NCBI RefSeq assembly: GCF_000013085.1 | Contig: NC_007643.1 | Span: 1,349,001 to 1,413,000, forward strand | DNA length: 64,000 bases | Source: Rhodospirillum rubrum ATCC 11170 | Lineage (GTDB): Bacteria > Pseudomonadota > Alphaproteobacteria > Rhodospirillales > Rhodospirillaceae | Reading direction: 5' to 3' | The notes under the pieces: generated by a model | What the model was told of the DNA's origin: nothing | Database searches by the model: none | What the model saw: the letters and a program-made list of their open reading frames with translations, nothing else | Position numbers and translations under genes: made by a program | Part shown: one piece after another, positions 39,118-47,756 of the stretch | Position numbering within the stretch: position 1 is the first letter of the stretch | Layout of the letters: each line of letters starts with the position of its first letter

Positions 39118-39273
39118 AACGCCGAGGGAAACCTCGGCGAGGCTGGAGAGGGGCGCTGGTCACAGCCCTTCTCCAGCCGGGCTTTCCCCACCAGATCTTT
39201 GATTCCAAAGCTTTTCCCAAGGTCCGATCCGCCACGGTCCGTCCCGCATTCCTTGCCCACTCCATGGTTTTCA

Positions 39274-39301
39274 TTGACAATATGGACTAAATGGACAAAA
39301 A
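39274..39301 (+). promoter_or_regulatory. GACAATATGGAC motif, candidate Rrf2 operator (copy 2)
   Basis: TTGACAATATGGACTAAATGGACAAAAA lies 25 bases upstream of the Rrf2 gene start and shares the GACAATATRGAC core with 38782-38793. A second GGAC repeats 9 bases on. It overlaps a plausible -35 TTGACA, as expected for autorepression. Confidence 0.5.
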
Positions 39302-39325
39302 GGGCCGGCGTCGTCCGAGGGGGTC

Positions 39326-39772
39326 ATGCTAAGCAACAAGGCGAAATACGGCCTCAAGGCCCTTCTCTATCTTGCCGAACACGGTGATGGGACGCCGATC
39401 CTGATCGCCGAGATCGCTGAAAGCGAAGATATCTCGAAGAAATTCCTCGACGCCATCCTTCTGGAATTGCGCAATGCCGGGCTTGTCGGCAGCAAGAAGG
39501 GGCGCGGCGGCGGTTATTTCCTGGCCAAACCCACCGATCAGATCTTCATCGGCACCGTCATCCGCGTGCTTGATGGGCCGATCGCCCCGATCCCCTGCGC
39601 CAGCCGCACCGCCTATCGTCCCTGTGACGATTGCGGCAGCGTCCAGGAATGCGCGATCCGTGGCCTGATGCTCGATGTGCGCGATGCCATGGCTGCCATC
39701 CTTGATTCCACCACCCTGGCCGCCCTTCACGCCCGGGGCAAGGCCGCCCAGACCCTGATGTATTACATCTGA
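39326..39772 (+). CDS. Rrf2-family regulator with cysteine cluster
   Basis: The 148-residue winged-helix protein starts MLSNKAKYGLKALLYLAEH and has the Rrf2 recognition region ISKKFLDAILLELRNAGLVGSKKGRGGGY. The cysteine cluster is C-X8-C-X2-C-X5-C (CASRTAYRPCDDCGSVQEC), suggesting an Fe-S sensor like IscR or RirA but with different spacing. It probably responds to iron, sulfur or redox state and regulates itself and the small upstream gene. No Isc/Suf genes are nearby. Confidence 0.93.
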   Translation: MLSNKAKYGLKALLYLAEHGDGTPILIAEIAESEDISKKFLDAILLELRNAGLVGSKKGRGGGYFLAKPTDQIFIGTVIRVLDGPIAPIPCASRTAYRPCDDCGSVQECAIRGLMLDVRDAMAAILDSTTLAALHARGKAAQTLMYYI

Positions 39773-39774
39773 CC

Positions 39775-40233
39775 TCAGGTCGTCTGCGGCCGCCGGCGGT
39801 CGAATTTGCGCGCCAGCACCACCGAGGATTTGGTCCGCGTCACCCCGGGCAGTCCGGCCAGATCATCGAGCAGGGCGTCAAGGTCTTCCAGGCGCGGGGT
39901 TTCCGCCATCACCACCAGATCGTAATCGCCATTGACCGCCAAACAGGCGACGATCTCGGGAAAATCGGCCAGTCTGTCGACCACCGCCCGCCCGCGCTTT
40001 TGTTCCACCGAAAGCTGGACCAGCGCTTGTACCCGGTCGTCGCTCGGCGGGCCGCCGACCACCACCGAATAGCCGGCGATCACGCCCTCGCGTTCCAGGC
40101 GGGCGATGCGCTCGTGCACGCTTGAGCGGGCAAGCCCCAGGCGGCGCCCCAGTTCGGCCGTTGATTCCCGGGCGTTGGCGCGCAGCAGCGCCATCAACTT
40201 GCGATCGATATCATCGCGGTAGCCGCCGCTCAT
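39775..40233 (-). CDS. Lrp/AsnC-family regulator
   Basis: The 152-residue protein has an N-terminal HTH (DDIDRKLMALLRANARESTA, LGLARSSVHERIARLEREG) and a C-terminal RAM effector domain with NGDYDLVVMAETP. Lrp/AsnC proteins sense amino acids. ATG at 40233 overlaps the stop of the upstream gene (ATGA). It converges with the Rrf2 gene with 2 bases between stops. Confidence 0.93.
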   Translation of the reverse strand: MSGGYRDDIDRKLMALLRANARESTAELGRRLGLARSSVHERIARLEREGVIAGYSVVVGGPPSDDRVQALVQLSVEQKRGRAVVDRLADFPEIVACLAVNGDYDLVVMAETPRLEDLDALLDDLAGLPGVTRTKSSVVLARKFDRRRPQTT

Positions 40234-41567
40234 CGCGCGGGCGGTCCGTTGAAAGCCGCCTTCAGGCGCTCGCTCACGGCGGCGATGACGCCGGGCCATC
40301 CCTCCGCGCCGTGGAAGAACGGCACGCAGCTTGGATACCAGGGAGAGCTTTGGGCGCTCGCCGTCCACCGCCAATCGGCCCTCGGACCGAGCAACACCCA
40401 CAAAGGCTTGCCCATCGCCCCGGCGAGGTGGGCGACGGCGGTATCGACGCTGATCACCAGATCGAGATCGGCGATCAGCGCCGCCGTATCGTCAAGATCG
40501 TCGACGCTGGCCATCGGCCGCAGATCAAGGGGCAGGGCCGGGTAGTCCGTTGGGGCGAACTGCAGCGAGACCCAGTCGACAGCGGGGATCGCCGCCAGGG
40601 CGGCGAGGGCGGCAAGCGGCGGGTCGCGGCGCAATTCCGCCCGGTCGCTGGAGCGCCAAGCCAGGCCGATCCTTGGGCGATCGCCTTGGGGGCGAAGCCG
40701 GGGTTTGCTCACGTAAGGGATCCGTTCGCCAAGCGGCGCCCCGCCGGCTAGCGGCAGGGCCAGACTGGCCAAGGGAATGGTCAGCCCCTCGGCGCCGAGA
40801 TCGGGAATCGCCTCGCCAAAGGCGATGGTCGCGTCAACGCCGGGCTGGGCTGCGATCAGCCGGCGCAGCGGCGGATGACATTCGACGATCACCTTGCCTG
40901 CCCCTTTGATCAACGGCAGATAGCGCAAGAACTGCACGCCGTCGCCCAGGCCCTGTTCGGCGCTGACCAGCAGGGTGCGGCCGGCCGGGTCCTCGCCCCG
41001 CCAGCGCCGTCCGGGCAAAGGAGCGGGGCGTTGCCAGCCTGGCAGGGACAGGCGGGCCTCGTAATGGGCGAAGCCCTCGGCCCAGGCGGCGCGGCCGAGC
41101 AGGCTATGGGCCAGCGCCAAGGCGCTTTCGGCGCGGCTGGGCTCCAGGGCGAGGGCCCGGCCAAAGGCCGCCTCGGCCCCGGAAGGGTCGCCGCCGGCGC
41201 GGCGCAGCAGGCCAAGGTTATGCCAGACCTCGGCCTTATTCGCGCAAAGGATCGCCAAGGCCTCCTGATCGGCCAGGGCCTCGGCAAGGCGATCAAGGCG
41301 CTCGAAGGCGCGGGCGCGATGGAAGCGGGGGCGGGGATCTTCGGGCGCCAGGGCCAGGGCGCGATCAAGGGCGCCCAGGCCATCCTGGGGGCGATCGAGC
41401 AGCAACAGCACCTCGCCCAACAGTGCCCAGATCATGGGTTCGTCGGGGCAGAGCTGGGCGGCGGCTTGCAGGTGGGCGGCCGCCTGATCGATCTCGCCGG
41501 CGGCCATCGCCGCCCCGGCGCGCGTCAGCCCCTCTATCGTCCTATCCGCCACGGCTTTATCCGCCAT
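40230..41567 (-). CDS. TPR-repeat protein with glycosyltransferase-like C-terminal domain
   Basis: The 445-residue protein begins with about four TPR-like repeats (for example PMIWALLGEVLLLLDRPQDG and EVWHNLGLLRRAGG) and then a GT-B-like domain with LLVSAEQGLGDGVQFLRYLP, RIGLAWRSS and a late DLDLVISVDTAVAHLAGAMGKPLWVLL, the pattern of heptosyltransferase-like TPR proteins. A role in glycosylation of a protein or flagellar component is plausible, but substrate is unknown. Start ATG at 41567 places the TPRs at once. Confidence 0.85.
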   Translation of the reverse strand: MADKAVADRTIEGLTRAGAAMAAGEIDQAAAHLQAAAQLCPDEPMIWALLGEVLLLLDRPQDGLGALDRALALAPEDPRPRFHRARAFERLDRLAEALADQEALAILCANKAEVWHNLGLLRRAGGDPSGAEAAFGRALALEPSRAESALALAHSLLGRAAWAEGFAHYEARLSLPGWQRPAPLPGRRWRGEDPAGRTLLVSAEQGLGDGVQFLRYLPLIKGAGKVIVECHPPLRRLIAAQPGVDATIAFGEAIPDLGAEGLTIPLASLALPLAGGAPLGERIPYVSKPRLRPQGDRPRIGLAWRSSDRAELRRDPPLAALAALAAIPAVDWVSLQFAPTDYPALPLDLRPMASVDDLDDTAALIADLDLVISVDTAVAHLAGAMGKPLWVLLGPRADWRWTASAQSSPWYPSCVPFFHGAEGWPGVIAAVSERLKAAFNGPPAR

Positions 41568-41697
41568 AAGGTCTGGAGCGGTAATCTTAGCGGTGAATGG
41601 CCAAAGGCAAAAGGGCGGGGGAGGGGCGCGGCGGGTTTGCGCTTGCCGGGGGGCGTGGCCTACACTCCGCGTCCATATCCCCACGAGGAGGTCTTTC

Positions 41698-42042
41698 ATG
41701 TCGATCCGCCGCATCGAGTCCAACGCCCGCATGAGTCAGGCCGTTGTCCATGGCGACACCGTTTATCTGGCCGGGCAGGTTGGCACGCCGGGAGACGGCG
41801 TCGCCGAGCAGACGGCGACGATTCTCGCCAACATCGACCGCCTGCTGGCCGAGGTCGGCAGTCATAAGTCGAAGATCCTGTCGGCGACGATCTGGTTGGC
41901 CGATATGACCGATTTCTCGGCGATGAACGCCGTGTGGGATCCCTGGGTCGATCCGGCCAATCCCCCGGCCCGGGCCTGCGGCGAAGTGAAGCTGGCCGCC
42001 CCCGGTTATCGGGTGGAAGTGATCATCGTCGCCGCCCGCTAA
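41698..42042 (+). CDS. RidA-family enamine/imine deaminase
   Basis: The 114-residue YjgF/RidA protein carries VYLAGQVGT, TIWLADMTDF and NPPARACGEVKLA, where the Arg is the conserved active-site residue for hydrolysing 2-aminoacrylate-type enamines made by PLP enzymes. AGGAGG precedes the ATG. A strong terminator follows at 42051. Confidence 0.93.
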   Translation: MSIRRIESNARMSQAVVHGDTVYLAGQVGTPGDGVAEQTATILANIDRLLAEVGSHKSKILSATIWLADMTDFSAMNAVWDPWVDPANPPARACGEVKLAAPGYRVEVIIVAAR

Positions 42043-42050
42043 TCATGGAA

Positions 42051-42084
42051 ACGGCCGGACCGCTTGCGCGATCCGGCCGTTTTT
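42051..42084 (+). terminator. Rho-independent terminator after ridA-like gene
   Basis: ACGGCCGGA pairs with TCCGGCCGT across a short loop, followed by TTTTC. It lies 9 bases after the stop codon. Confidence 0.85.
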
Positions 42085-42161
42085 CGTCACGGCGACTCCG
42101 CCGCCCGGCGGAGGACGCCGTAAGCGAAAGGCACCAATCTCCGGGTGCGTCCTGCCGACTT

Positions 42162-42274
42162 AGAGCGGCGAGCGGAAAAGTGGATACCGGTTTTCCGCGC
42201 CATCGCCGCTCTGATCTATCGATTCTAGATCAAAGTGTCCGCGTTAAAGAGTTCCCCTTTAACGCGGTTTGATC
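42162..42274. repeat. Two intergenic palindromes, repeat-like
   Basis: The first (42162-42212) is a nested hairpin: AGAGCGGCGA with TCGCCGCTCT outside and GCGGAAAA with TTTTCCGC inside. The second (42228-42274) pairs GATCAAA...CCGCGTTAAAG with CTTTAACGCGG...TTTGATC and ends at the CsbD stop. Such AGAGC-bounded palindromes look like dispersed alphaproteobacterial intergenic repeats; a similar AGAGCTGCGT palindrome lies at 48933. Confidence 0.7.
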
Positions 42275-42471
42275 TAGTGGCGGGTCAGGAACATATCGAC
42301 TTCACGCTCGGCTTCTTCCTTGGCGATGCCATAGCGCTCCTGGATCTTGCCCACCAGTTCCTGGTGGTTGCCCTGAGCGACCTTCAGGTCATCGTCAGTC
42401 AACTTTCCCCACTTCTGCTTGATCTTGCCAGAAAGCTGGTTCCAGTTACCGGTGAGTTCCTCGCGGTTCAT
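42274..42471 (-). CDS. CsbD-like stress protein
   Basis: The 65-residue protein MNREELTGNWNQLSGKIKQK... has the CsbD pattern (WNQLSGKIKQKWGKLTDDDL, GKIQERYGIAKEEAE). CsbD-family proteins are small, hydrophilic and induced by general stress; molecular role unknown. It ends in a long palindrome shared with the intergenic repeat. Confidence 0.9.
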   Translation of the reverse strand: MNREELTGNWNQLSGKIKQKWGKLTDDDLKVAQGNHQELVGKIQERYGIAKEEAEREVDMFLTRH

Positions 42472-42733
42472 AATGTTCGTCCCTTCGATTGTTTCAGCGT
42501 CTTTCATCCACGCGGCATAACCATTTGTGGATCGTTGACAGCACAACGGCCTTGGCCCGCGAAGCGTTCCCAGAATTCTTTTCGCCTTGGTTCTTTGTCC
42601 TGGGGTCGAAGGGGCGGATCGGGGGCGGGGGAGGCGCATTTTGCGCTTTTCTCCCCCCGCCCAGGGGGGGAAGCTGCCCTGTCCCGCCCTGTCCCGATCC
42701 GCCCGGGGTTCCTCTCACTTTCGAAGGTCGTCC

Positions 42734-43762
42734 ATGCGCGTGTTCTTTTCCCCCCGCCAGCTTGCCCACGCTCCCGCTTCGGAGTTCTCGCGCGGCGAAA
42801 TGATCGCCTTTCGCGAATGCCCCGTCCGCGCCCAATCGATCCTGGCGGCGCTGGCGGCCGCGGGGTTTCCCGCCCCGAGCCAGCCGGTCGATCCCGGGCT
42901 TGCCCCGGTGCTGGCGATCCACGACGGCGAGTATGTCGAGTTCCTGCGAACGGCCTGGACGCGCTGGCGGGCGGGCGGAGCGACCGTCGCCGCCTATCCC
43001 ACCGCTTGGCCGGTGCCCGGGATTGGCGAGCGGCGCCCCGACACGGTGGAGGGCCTGCTTGGCTGGTATATTTTTGATTCGGGTACGCCGATCGTCGCCG
43101 AGACCTGGGATGCGGTCAAAGCCGGGGCCGATACCGCCCATGCCGGGGCCCTGGCCGTGGCCACCGGCGCCCACTCGGCCTTCGCCCTCTGTCGGCCGCC
43201 GGGGCATCACGCCGCCCGCGCCCTGGCGGGGGGCTATTGCTATCTGAACAACGCCGCCATCGCCGCCCAGACCCTGCGCGACCAGGGGGCGGGGCGGGTG
43301 GCGATCCTTGATGTCGATTACCACCATGGCAATGGCACCCAGGAGATCTTCTACGAGCGCGGCGATGTGCTGTTCGTCTCGCTCCACGCCGATCCGGCCT
43401 TTGGCTATCCCTATTACACCGGCTATGGCGACCAGAGCGGTCGCGGGGCGGGCGAGGGGACGACGCTCAACCTGCCGCTGGCCGCCGGAACGACCGAAGC
43501 GGAATGGCTGGCGGCCCTGGAGCATGGGCTGGCCCGTTTGGGCGAATTCGCTCCCGACGCCGTGGTGGTGTCGCTGGGCGTGGACACCTGGGCAGGCGAT
43601 CCCCTGTCGCACTTCAAGGTGTCCGCCCGCGCCTTCCCCGCCCTTGGCGCCCGCTTGGCCGGGCTTGGTCTTCCCACCCTGTTCGTGATGGAGGGCGGTT
43701 ATGCCACGGCAGAGTTGGGTAAGAACGTTGTGGGGGTTTTATCGGGATTTGAGGACGCTTGA
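42734..43762 (+). CDS. Histone-deacetylase-superfamily amidohydrolase (acetylpolyamine type)
   Basis: The 342-residue zinc hydrolase has the class II deacetylase signatures LCRPPGHHAARALAGGYCYL, ILDVDYHHGNGTQEIFY and MEGGYA, with His and Asp zinc ligands visible. MRVFFSPRQLAHAP and the length fit acetylpolyamine amidohydrolase (AphA), which deacetylates acetylputrescine, acetylspermidine or similar. The polyamine assignment is by family; substrate is not proven. It is not in an obvious operon. Confidence 0.9.
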   Translation: MRVFFSPRQLAHAPASEFSRGEMIAFRECPVRAQSILAALAAAGFPAPSQPVDPGLAPVLAIHDGEYVEFLRTAWTRWRAGGATVAAYPTAWPVPGIGERRPDTVEGLLGWYIFDSGTPIVAETWDAVKAGADTAHAGALAVATGAHSAFALCRPPGHHAARALAGGYCYLNNAAIAAQTLRDQGAGRVAILDVDYHHGNGTQEIFYERGDVLFVSLHADPAFGYPYYTGYGDQSGRGAGEGTTLNLPLAAGTTEAEWLAALEHGLARLGEFAPDAVVVSLGVDTWAGDPLSHFKVSARAFPALGARLAGLGLPTLFVMEGGYATAELGKNVVGVLSGFEDA

Positions 43763-43995
43763 TTGGCGCCTTTTGCTGCGGCGGCGGACGAGATGCTTTA
43801 TAAGGCGGCTTGCGAAGATAGATGTAATTGTGGATTTGCAATCTTAACCCCTGTTTACATCATTTATTCTTCTTATGGTCGCCCTGTCGTTATGGCTGCG
43901 TCATCCTTGTCTCGGCGAGGCAGCGCCGTTAGGCAATCCATCAGTCCATGGGCTCGTATACCCTGGTATAGAAAACTCATGGGATCGAGAAAGAT

Positions 43996-45405
43996 ATGAC
44001 CGGATTTCTTCAAAACGCCGATTCCCGTGGTCCGGGCGAAAAATCGGGTGGTCAATACTATGCGGCGGCCGTCGCCTCTCTTGGCCGGAGACTGGAGACC
44101 TTCAAGGTTAGCGAGGCGGATCTTGCCATTCTCGGAGACCTCGCTCCGTTTATTCGCGTAGAACTGCCGGGATTGCTTGAGCGGTGGCACGGGCGTTTCG
44201 CCCAATGGCCGGAACTGGCCAGCGCCCTGCGCCTGCCCGAAGTTCACAAGGCGCGCACCGCCCATTGGGTGCGGGTCGCCTCGGGGGATCTGGGCGAGGG
44301 GTTTCTTGACTCCGCCCATACCCTGGCCGCCGTGTTCTATGCCAACGGCGTTCCCGGCTATGCGGTGTCGATCTGCCACGCCACGGTGCTTCAGGAATTG
44401 ATCGAGGCCCTCGGCCAACGGCCGACCAGCGGCGTCGATTTTGGTGGGCGCAAGCGGGCCCAGGCGGCCATGATCCGCGCCGCGCTCAACAAGATCGCCT
44501 GGCTTGATATCGAAATCCTGCTTGAAACCTATGCCACGGCCGAGAAGGAAGCCCGCAGCGCCACCTTCCGTCATCTCGCCGATGCCTTCGAAAAGACGGT
44601 GCATGTGGTGGTGGGCAATGTCGGCGAGGCCACCCATCAGTTGGGCGGCATTGTCGATACCCTGGCGCAAACCGCCGACCGCTCGACCCGGGCTTCGGGA
44701 TCGGTGTCCACGGCGGCCGAAGAGGCCTCGGGCAATGTCGCCATGGTCGCCGCCTCGGCCGAGGAACTGGAAAGCTCGATCCGCGAAATCTCCGCCCAGG
44801 TCTCGACCGCCAACGGCGTGGCCGAACGCGCCGTCGAACGGGCGCGCAACACCACGGCCACCGTTGATTCCCTGGCCGGCACCGTCGCCAAGATCGGCAC
44901 CGTCATCGATCTGATCAGCGGCATCGCCGCCCAAACCAACCTGCTGGCGCTCAATGCGACGATCGAGGCGGCCCGGGCGGGGGATGCCGGCAAGGGCTTC
45001 GCCGTGGTCGCCAATGAGGTCAAGGCCCTGGCCAATCAAACGGCGCGGGCCACCGAAGAGATTTCCAAGCAGATCAAGGACATGGAAGAGGTGACCCATA
45101 CGGCGGTGTCGAGCATCGGCGAAATCGCCGGGGTTATCGACACCATCAGCGCCGCCACGGTGGCCATCACCGCGGCGGTCGAGCAGCAATCGGCCTCGAC
45201 CCGCGAAATCGCCCGCAGCACCCAGGTGGTCGCCGATGGCAATGGTCAGGTCAGCCGGCTGATCGGCGAGGTGCGCGACGGCGCCGAGCAAACCCTGACC
45301 CTGGCCGATGCGGTTTCCAAGGCCACGAACGTGCTTGGCGAACAATCAACGACGCTCCGCGACGCCGTCGAGTCCTTCCTTCAGGACGTGCGCTCGGCCG
45401 CCTGA
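43996..45405 (+). CDS. Globin-coupled chemoreceptor (HemAT-like aerotaxis transducer)
   Basis: The 469-residue protein lacks membrane segments. The first ~185 residues form a protoglobin-type sensor with [20 protein letters not shown], an expected proximal His in [17 protein letters not shown] and [20 protein letters not shown]. The C-terminal half is a chemotaxis signalling domain with [20 protein letters not shown]. It should bind heme and O2 and signal to CheA for aerotaxis, which suits a phototroph that avoids oxygen. Heme binding is inferred from family. Confidence 0.92.
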   Translation: MTGFLQNADSRGPGEKSGGQYYAAAVASLGRRLETFKVSEADLAILGDLAPFIRVELPGLLERWHGRFAQWPELASALRLPEVHKARTAHWVRVASGDLGEGFLDSAHTLAAVFYANGVPGYAVSICHATVLQELIEALGQRPTSGVDFGGRKRAQAAMIRAALNKIAWLDIEILLETYATAEKEARSATFRHLADAFEKTVHVVVGNVGEATHQLGGIVDTLAQTADRSTRASGSVSTAAEEASGNVAMVAASAEELESSIREISAQVSTANGVAERAVERARNTTATVDSLAGTVAKIGTVIDLISGIAAQTNLLALNATIEAARAGDAGKGFAVVANEVKALANQTARATEEISKQIKDMEEVTHTAVSSIGEIAGVIDTISAATVAITAAVEQQSASTREIARSTQVVADGNGQVSRLIGEVRDGAEQTLTLADAVSKATNVLGEQSTTLRDAVESFLQDVRSAA

Positions 45406-45720
45406 CCCTTGGCGGGCGGCCGGCCTACGCTCCGGCCGCTCGCTTGCGGGGTCGCGCGGTTGACGCCCGTCGTCGCCGGGCCTATCGTCGGTGCCATGAC
45501 CCAGACACCCCGCCCCGCCGCCATCGCCTCGATGGCCTCCGACGCCACCAAACAAACCCGCAGCCATTGGGCGGCGGGCGGTGGGGCTGTGTCTTGGTCG
45601 GATTTTCGCAGACCATAACTAAAAAACCCCACGGCCCATCCGACAGGCGGATGGCATCGTGGGCAGACTCCTCTCCCGCTTCCTCTCCGCCCGTCGTAAA
45701 GCCCCGACCGGAGAGAGAGC
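45406..45720. other. Intergenic region with a minus-strand terminator-like hairpin
   Basis: The 315 bases between the chemoreceptor and the tRNA-synthetase-like gene hold no convincing gene. A plus-strand frame starting at 45496 could give a 40-residue peptide (MTQTPRPAAIASMASDATKQ...) just before the hairpin at 45620-45664; its status is unclear. Confidence 0.5.
45614..45664 (-). terminator. Rho-independent terminator facing the minus strand
   Basis: CCCACG and CATCCG pair with CGGATG and CGTGGG around ACAGG. On the minus strand the hairpin is followed by GGTTTTTTAG, a textbook terminator. No minus-strand gene ends here, so it may end an antisense or small RNA starting near the next gene's 5' region, or be part of that gene's leader. 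Confidence 0.6.
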
Positions 45721-46884
45721 ATGACCTTTTCAGAAGAGAATCCGCCTGATTGCGCGGCCCCGGGTCCGGGTGTCCGGCCGGGGCGCGATCCCGTGGCCCT
45801 TGGCGAAAGCCAGGAGCTTTTCCTGTGGCGCGCCACCGGCGGCGGCAATCCCTATTGGCTGCCGCGCGGGCTGACCTTGCTGCGGGTGATCGAGGGCGGC
45901 TTGCGCGCGTGGCTGGAAGCGGCGGGCTATGCCGAGATCCGCACGCCCCCGCTGGTCGACGGCGCCTTTCGCGGCGGGACCTGCGCGGCGCACCGGCTGG
46001 TTCATGCCCTGGCGCGGCGGGCCGAGGACGGGCCGCTGCGGCTTTTCGAACTGGGCGTCTGTCATCGCGGCGGTCCGGGAGAGGGGCTGCTGGGCGGGGC
46101 CGCTTTTACCCCCCCGGCGGTCGGGACCGCTTTCACCACGGATGAAGCCCATGTGTTCTGCCCTGCCGATCACTGTGTCGCCGAGGTGGCGCGGATCGTC
46201 ACCGCCAGCGCCGCGACCCTGGCCGCCTTCGGCTTCCCGGTGATCGGGGTGCGGTGGGGGACGGCGCGGGCCGGCGAGGAGTGCCCGCTCGCCGCCGGAG
46301 CGCGCCGGGCCGGTTATCAGCCCGGTCTCGCCGCCGGGCCGGCGGGGGAGGGGGCGCCGACCGGCGGCTCATGGCTGGTCTTCGAGGTCGACGACGGGGC
46401 CGGCGGGGCGTGGCCCTGCGGGGGACTCACCTTGGAGGGCGAGGCCATCGGCGGGGCGGGGGAGCGGGCGATACTGCTCTGCCATCGGCTGTTTGGCAGC
46501 CTGGAAGCCGCCGTTGGCTTGCTGCTGGCGCGCGGGGACGGCTGGTTGGCGCCCTGGCTCGCCCCCCAGCAGGTTCTGCTGGCCGGCACCGCAGCCGAAG
46601 AGGCCATCGTGCGCTCGATCGCCGGCCGTTTCGCCGAGGCCGGCCTGCGCGTTGGTGCCGACCTGGGGGCCGAGTCCCTGGGCGTCAAGCGGGCCCGCGC
46701 CCGGGCTTTGGGCATCCCGGTGGTCGCCAGCCTTGGCCCGCGCGAGGCGTTCAGCAAGACCGTGACCCTATCTTGGCCCGATGACCGCAAGGAAACCCTT
46801 TATATCGAGGCCGCCTTGGCCCGCTTAAGCGCCTTCTGCGCGGTGCCCGCCCCACCCGGGCGGAGCAGGGCTCCGGCCGCATGA
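45721..46884 (+). CDS. Stand-alone threonyl-tRNA-synthetase-like protein without editing domains
   Basis: The 387-residue protein resembles the catalytic core plus anticodon domain of ThrRS. Visible are LPRGLTLLRVIEGGLRAWLE, GTCAAHRLVHAL, LRLFELGVCHRG, FTTDEAHVFC, AILLCHRLFGSLEAAVGLLL and a WLAPQQVLLAG anticodon domain. The Cys and two His that bind the threonine-sensing zinc in ThrRS seem retained. The TGS and editing domains are absent and motif 2 is altered. It may be an amino-acid-activating paralogue acting on a carrier, not tRNA, or a regulator. GGAGAGAGAGC precedes the ATG. Confidence 0.75.
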   Translation: MTFSEENPPDCAAPGPGVRPGRDPVALGESQELFLWRATGGGNPYWLPRGLTLLRVIEGGLRAWLEAAGYAEIRTPPLVDGAFRGGTCAAHRLVHALARRAEDGPLRLFELGVCHRGGPGEGLLGGAAFTPPAVGTAFTTDEAHVFCPADHCVAEVARIVTASAATLAAFGFPVIGVRWGTARAGEECPLAAGARRAGYQPGLAAGPAGEGAPTGGSWLVFEVDDGAGGAWPCGGLTLEGEAIGGAGERAILLCHRLFGSLEAAVGLLLARGDGWLAPWLAPQQVLLAGTAAEEAIVRSIAGRFAEAGLRVGADLGAESLGVKRARARALGIPVVASLGPREAFSKTVTLSWPDDRKETLYIEAALARLSAFCAVPAPPGRSRAPAA

Positions 46885-46991
46885 CCCGCCTCGCCCGCCG
46901 GCTTCATCCGCCGGCGGGCGATCGACGGCTCTTGACGATTTTCGCCTGGCAGTGCATGTTTTTGCCGATTTAGGCAAAAACAGGAGACACC

Positions 46992-47756
46992 ATGGGCCCG
47001 CTTTCCAATGATGAACGCCGCGCCGCGGTTCTCGAGCGCCTGCGCGCCGAGGGTCGGGTTGGCGTGGCGGATTTGGCGCAGGTGTTTTCCACCTCGGAAG
47101 ACAGCATCCGCCGCGACCTGCGCGATATGGCCGCGGCCGGACTGCTGCGCCGGGTCCATGGCGGCGCCATCCCGGTTTCCCCCGCCCAGGGCGATTTCGG
47201 CGAGCGCGCCCGACGTGACGGCCCGGCCAAGGACGCCCTGGGCCGGGCGGCGGCGGCGCTGATCGGCGGCGGACAAACCGTGCTGATCGATGGCGGAACG
47301 ACGCTGCTGGCCGTCGCCCGGGCCATCCCCGGCGGGCTGGGGGTGACGATCATCACCAGCGCTCCGGCGATCGGCCTTGAACTTGTCGATCGTCCGGGGC
47401 TCGAGGTGATCGTGCTGGGCGGGCGGCTTGACCGGGCGACGCGCACGGTCAGCGGCGCGGCGGTGGTCGAGGCGGTGGGGCGGATCAACGCCGATCTCTG
47501 CCTGCTTGGCATCTGTGGCCTTGAGGCCGGGGCGGGGGTCAGCGCCAGCGATTACGAGGAGGCCCAGGTTAAGCGGGCGATGGTCGCGGCCTCGCGCCAA
47601 GTGGTCGCCGTTACCACCGCCGACAAGCTGGGAACGGCCGCCCCCCATTGGGTTTGCCCGGCCGGGCGCCTGGACAAGATCGTGATGGACGGGGTCGGCG
47701 ACGAGGCGGCGATCGAGGCGCTCGCCTTGCAAGGTGTTGATATGGTGAGGATATGA
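46992..47756 (+). CDS. DeoR/GlpR-family transcriptional regulator
   Basis: The 254-residue protein has an N-terminal DeoR HTH (ERLRAEGRVGVADLAQVFST, EDSIRRDLRDMAAAGLLRRVHGGA) and a sugar-phosphate-isomerase-like sensor domain (LIDGGTTLLAVAR, CLLGICGLEAGAG, DKLG). Members bind phosphorylated sugars. It overlaps the MFS gene by 4 bases, so it likely controls and is co-transcribed with it. Confidence 0.93.
   Translation: MGPLSNDERRAAVLERLRAEGRVGVADLAQVFSTSEDSIRRDLRDMAAAGLLRRVHGGAIPVSPAQGDFGERARRDGPAKDALGRAAAALIGGGQTVLIDGGTTLLAVARAIPGGLGVTIITSAPAIGLELVDRPGLEVIVLGGRLDRATRTVSGAAVVEAVGRINADLCLLGICGLEAGAGVSASDYEEAQVKRAMVAASRQVVAVTTADKLGTAAPHWVCPAGRLDKIVMDGVGDEAAIEALALQGVDMVRI

Noticed and set aside
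45496-45618. Attenuator leader peptide for the synthetase-like gene
   Set aside because: The peptide has several Thr but no run of a regulatory amino acid, and the terminator after it faces the other strand.
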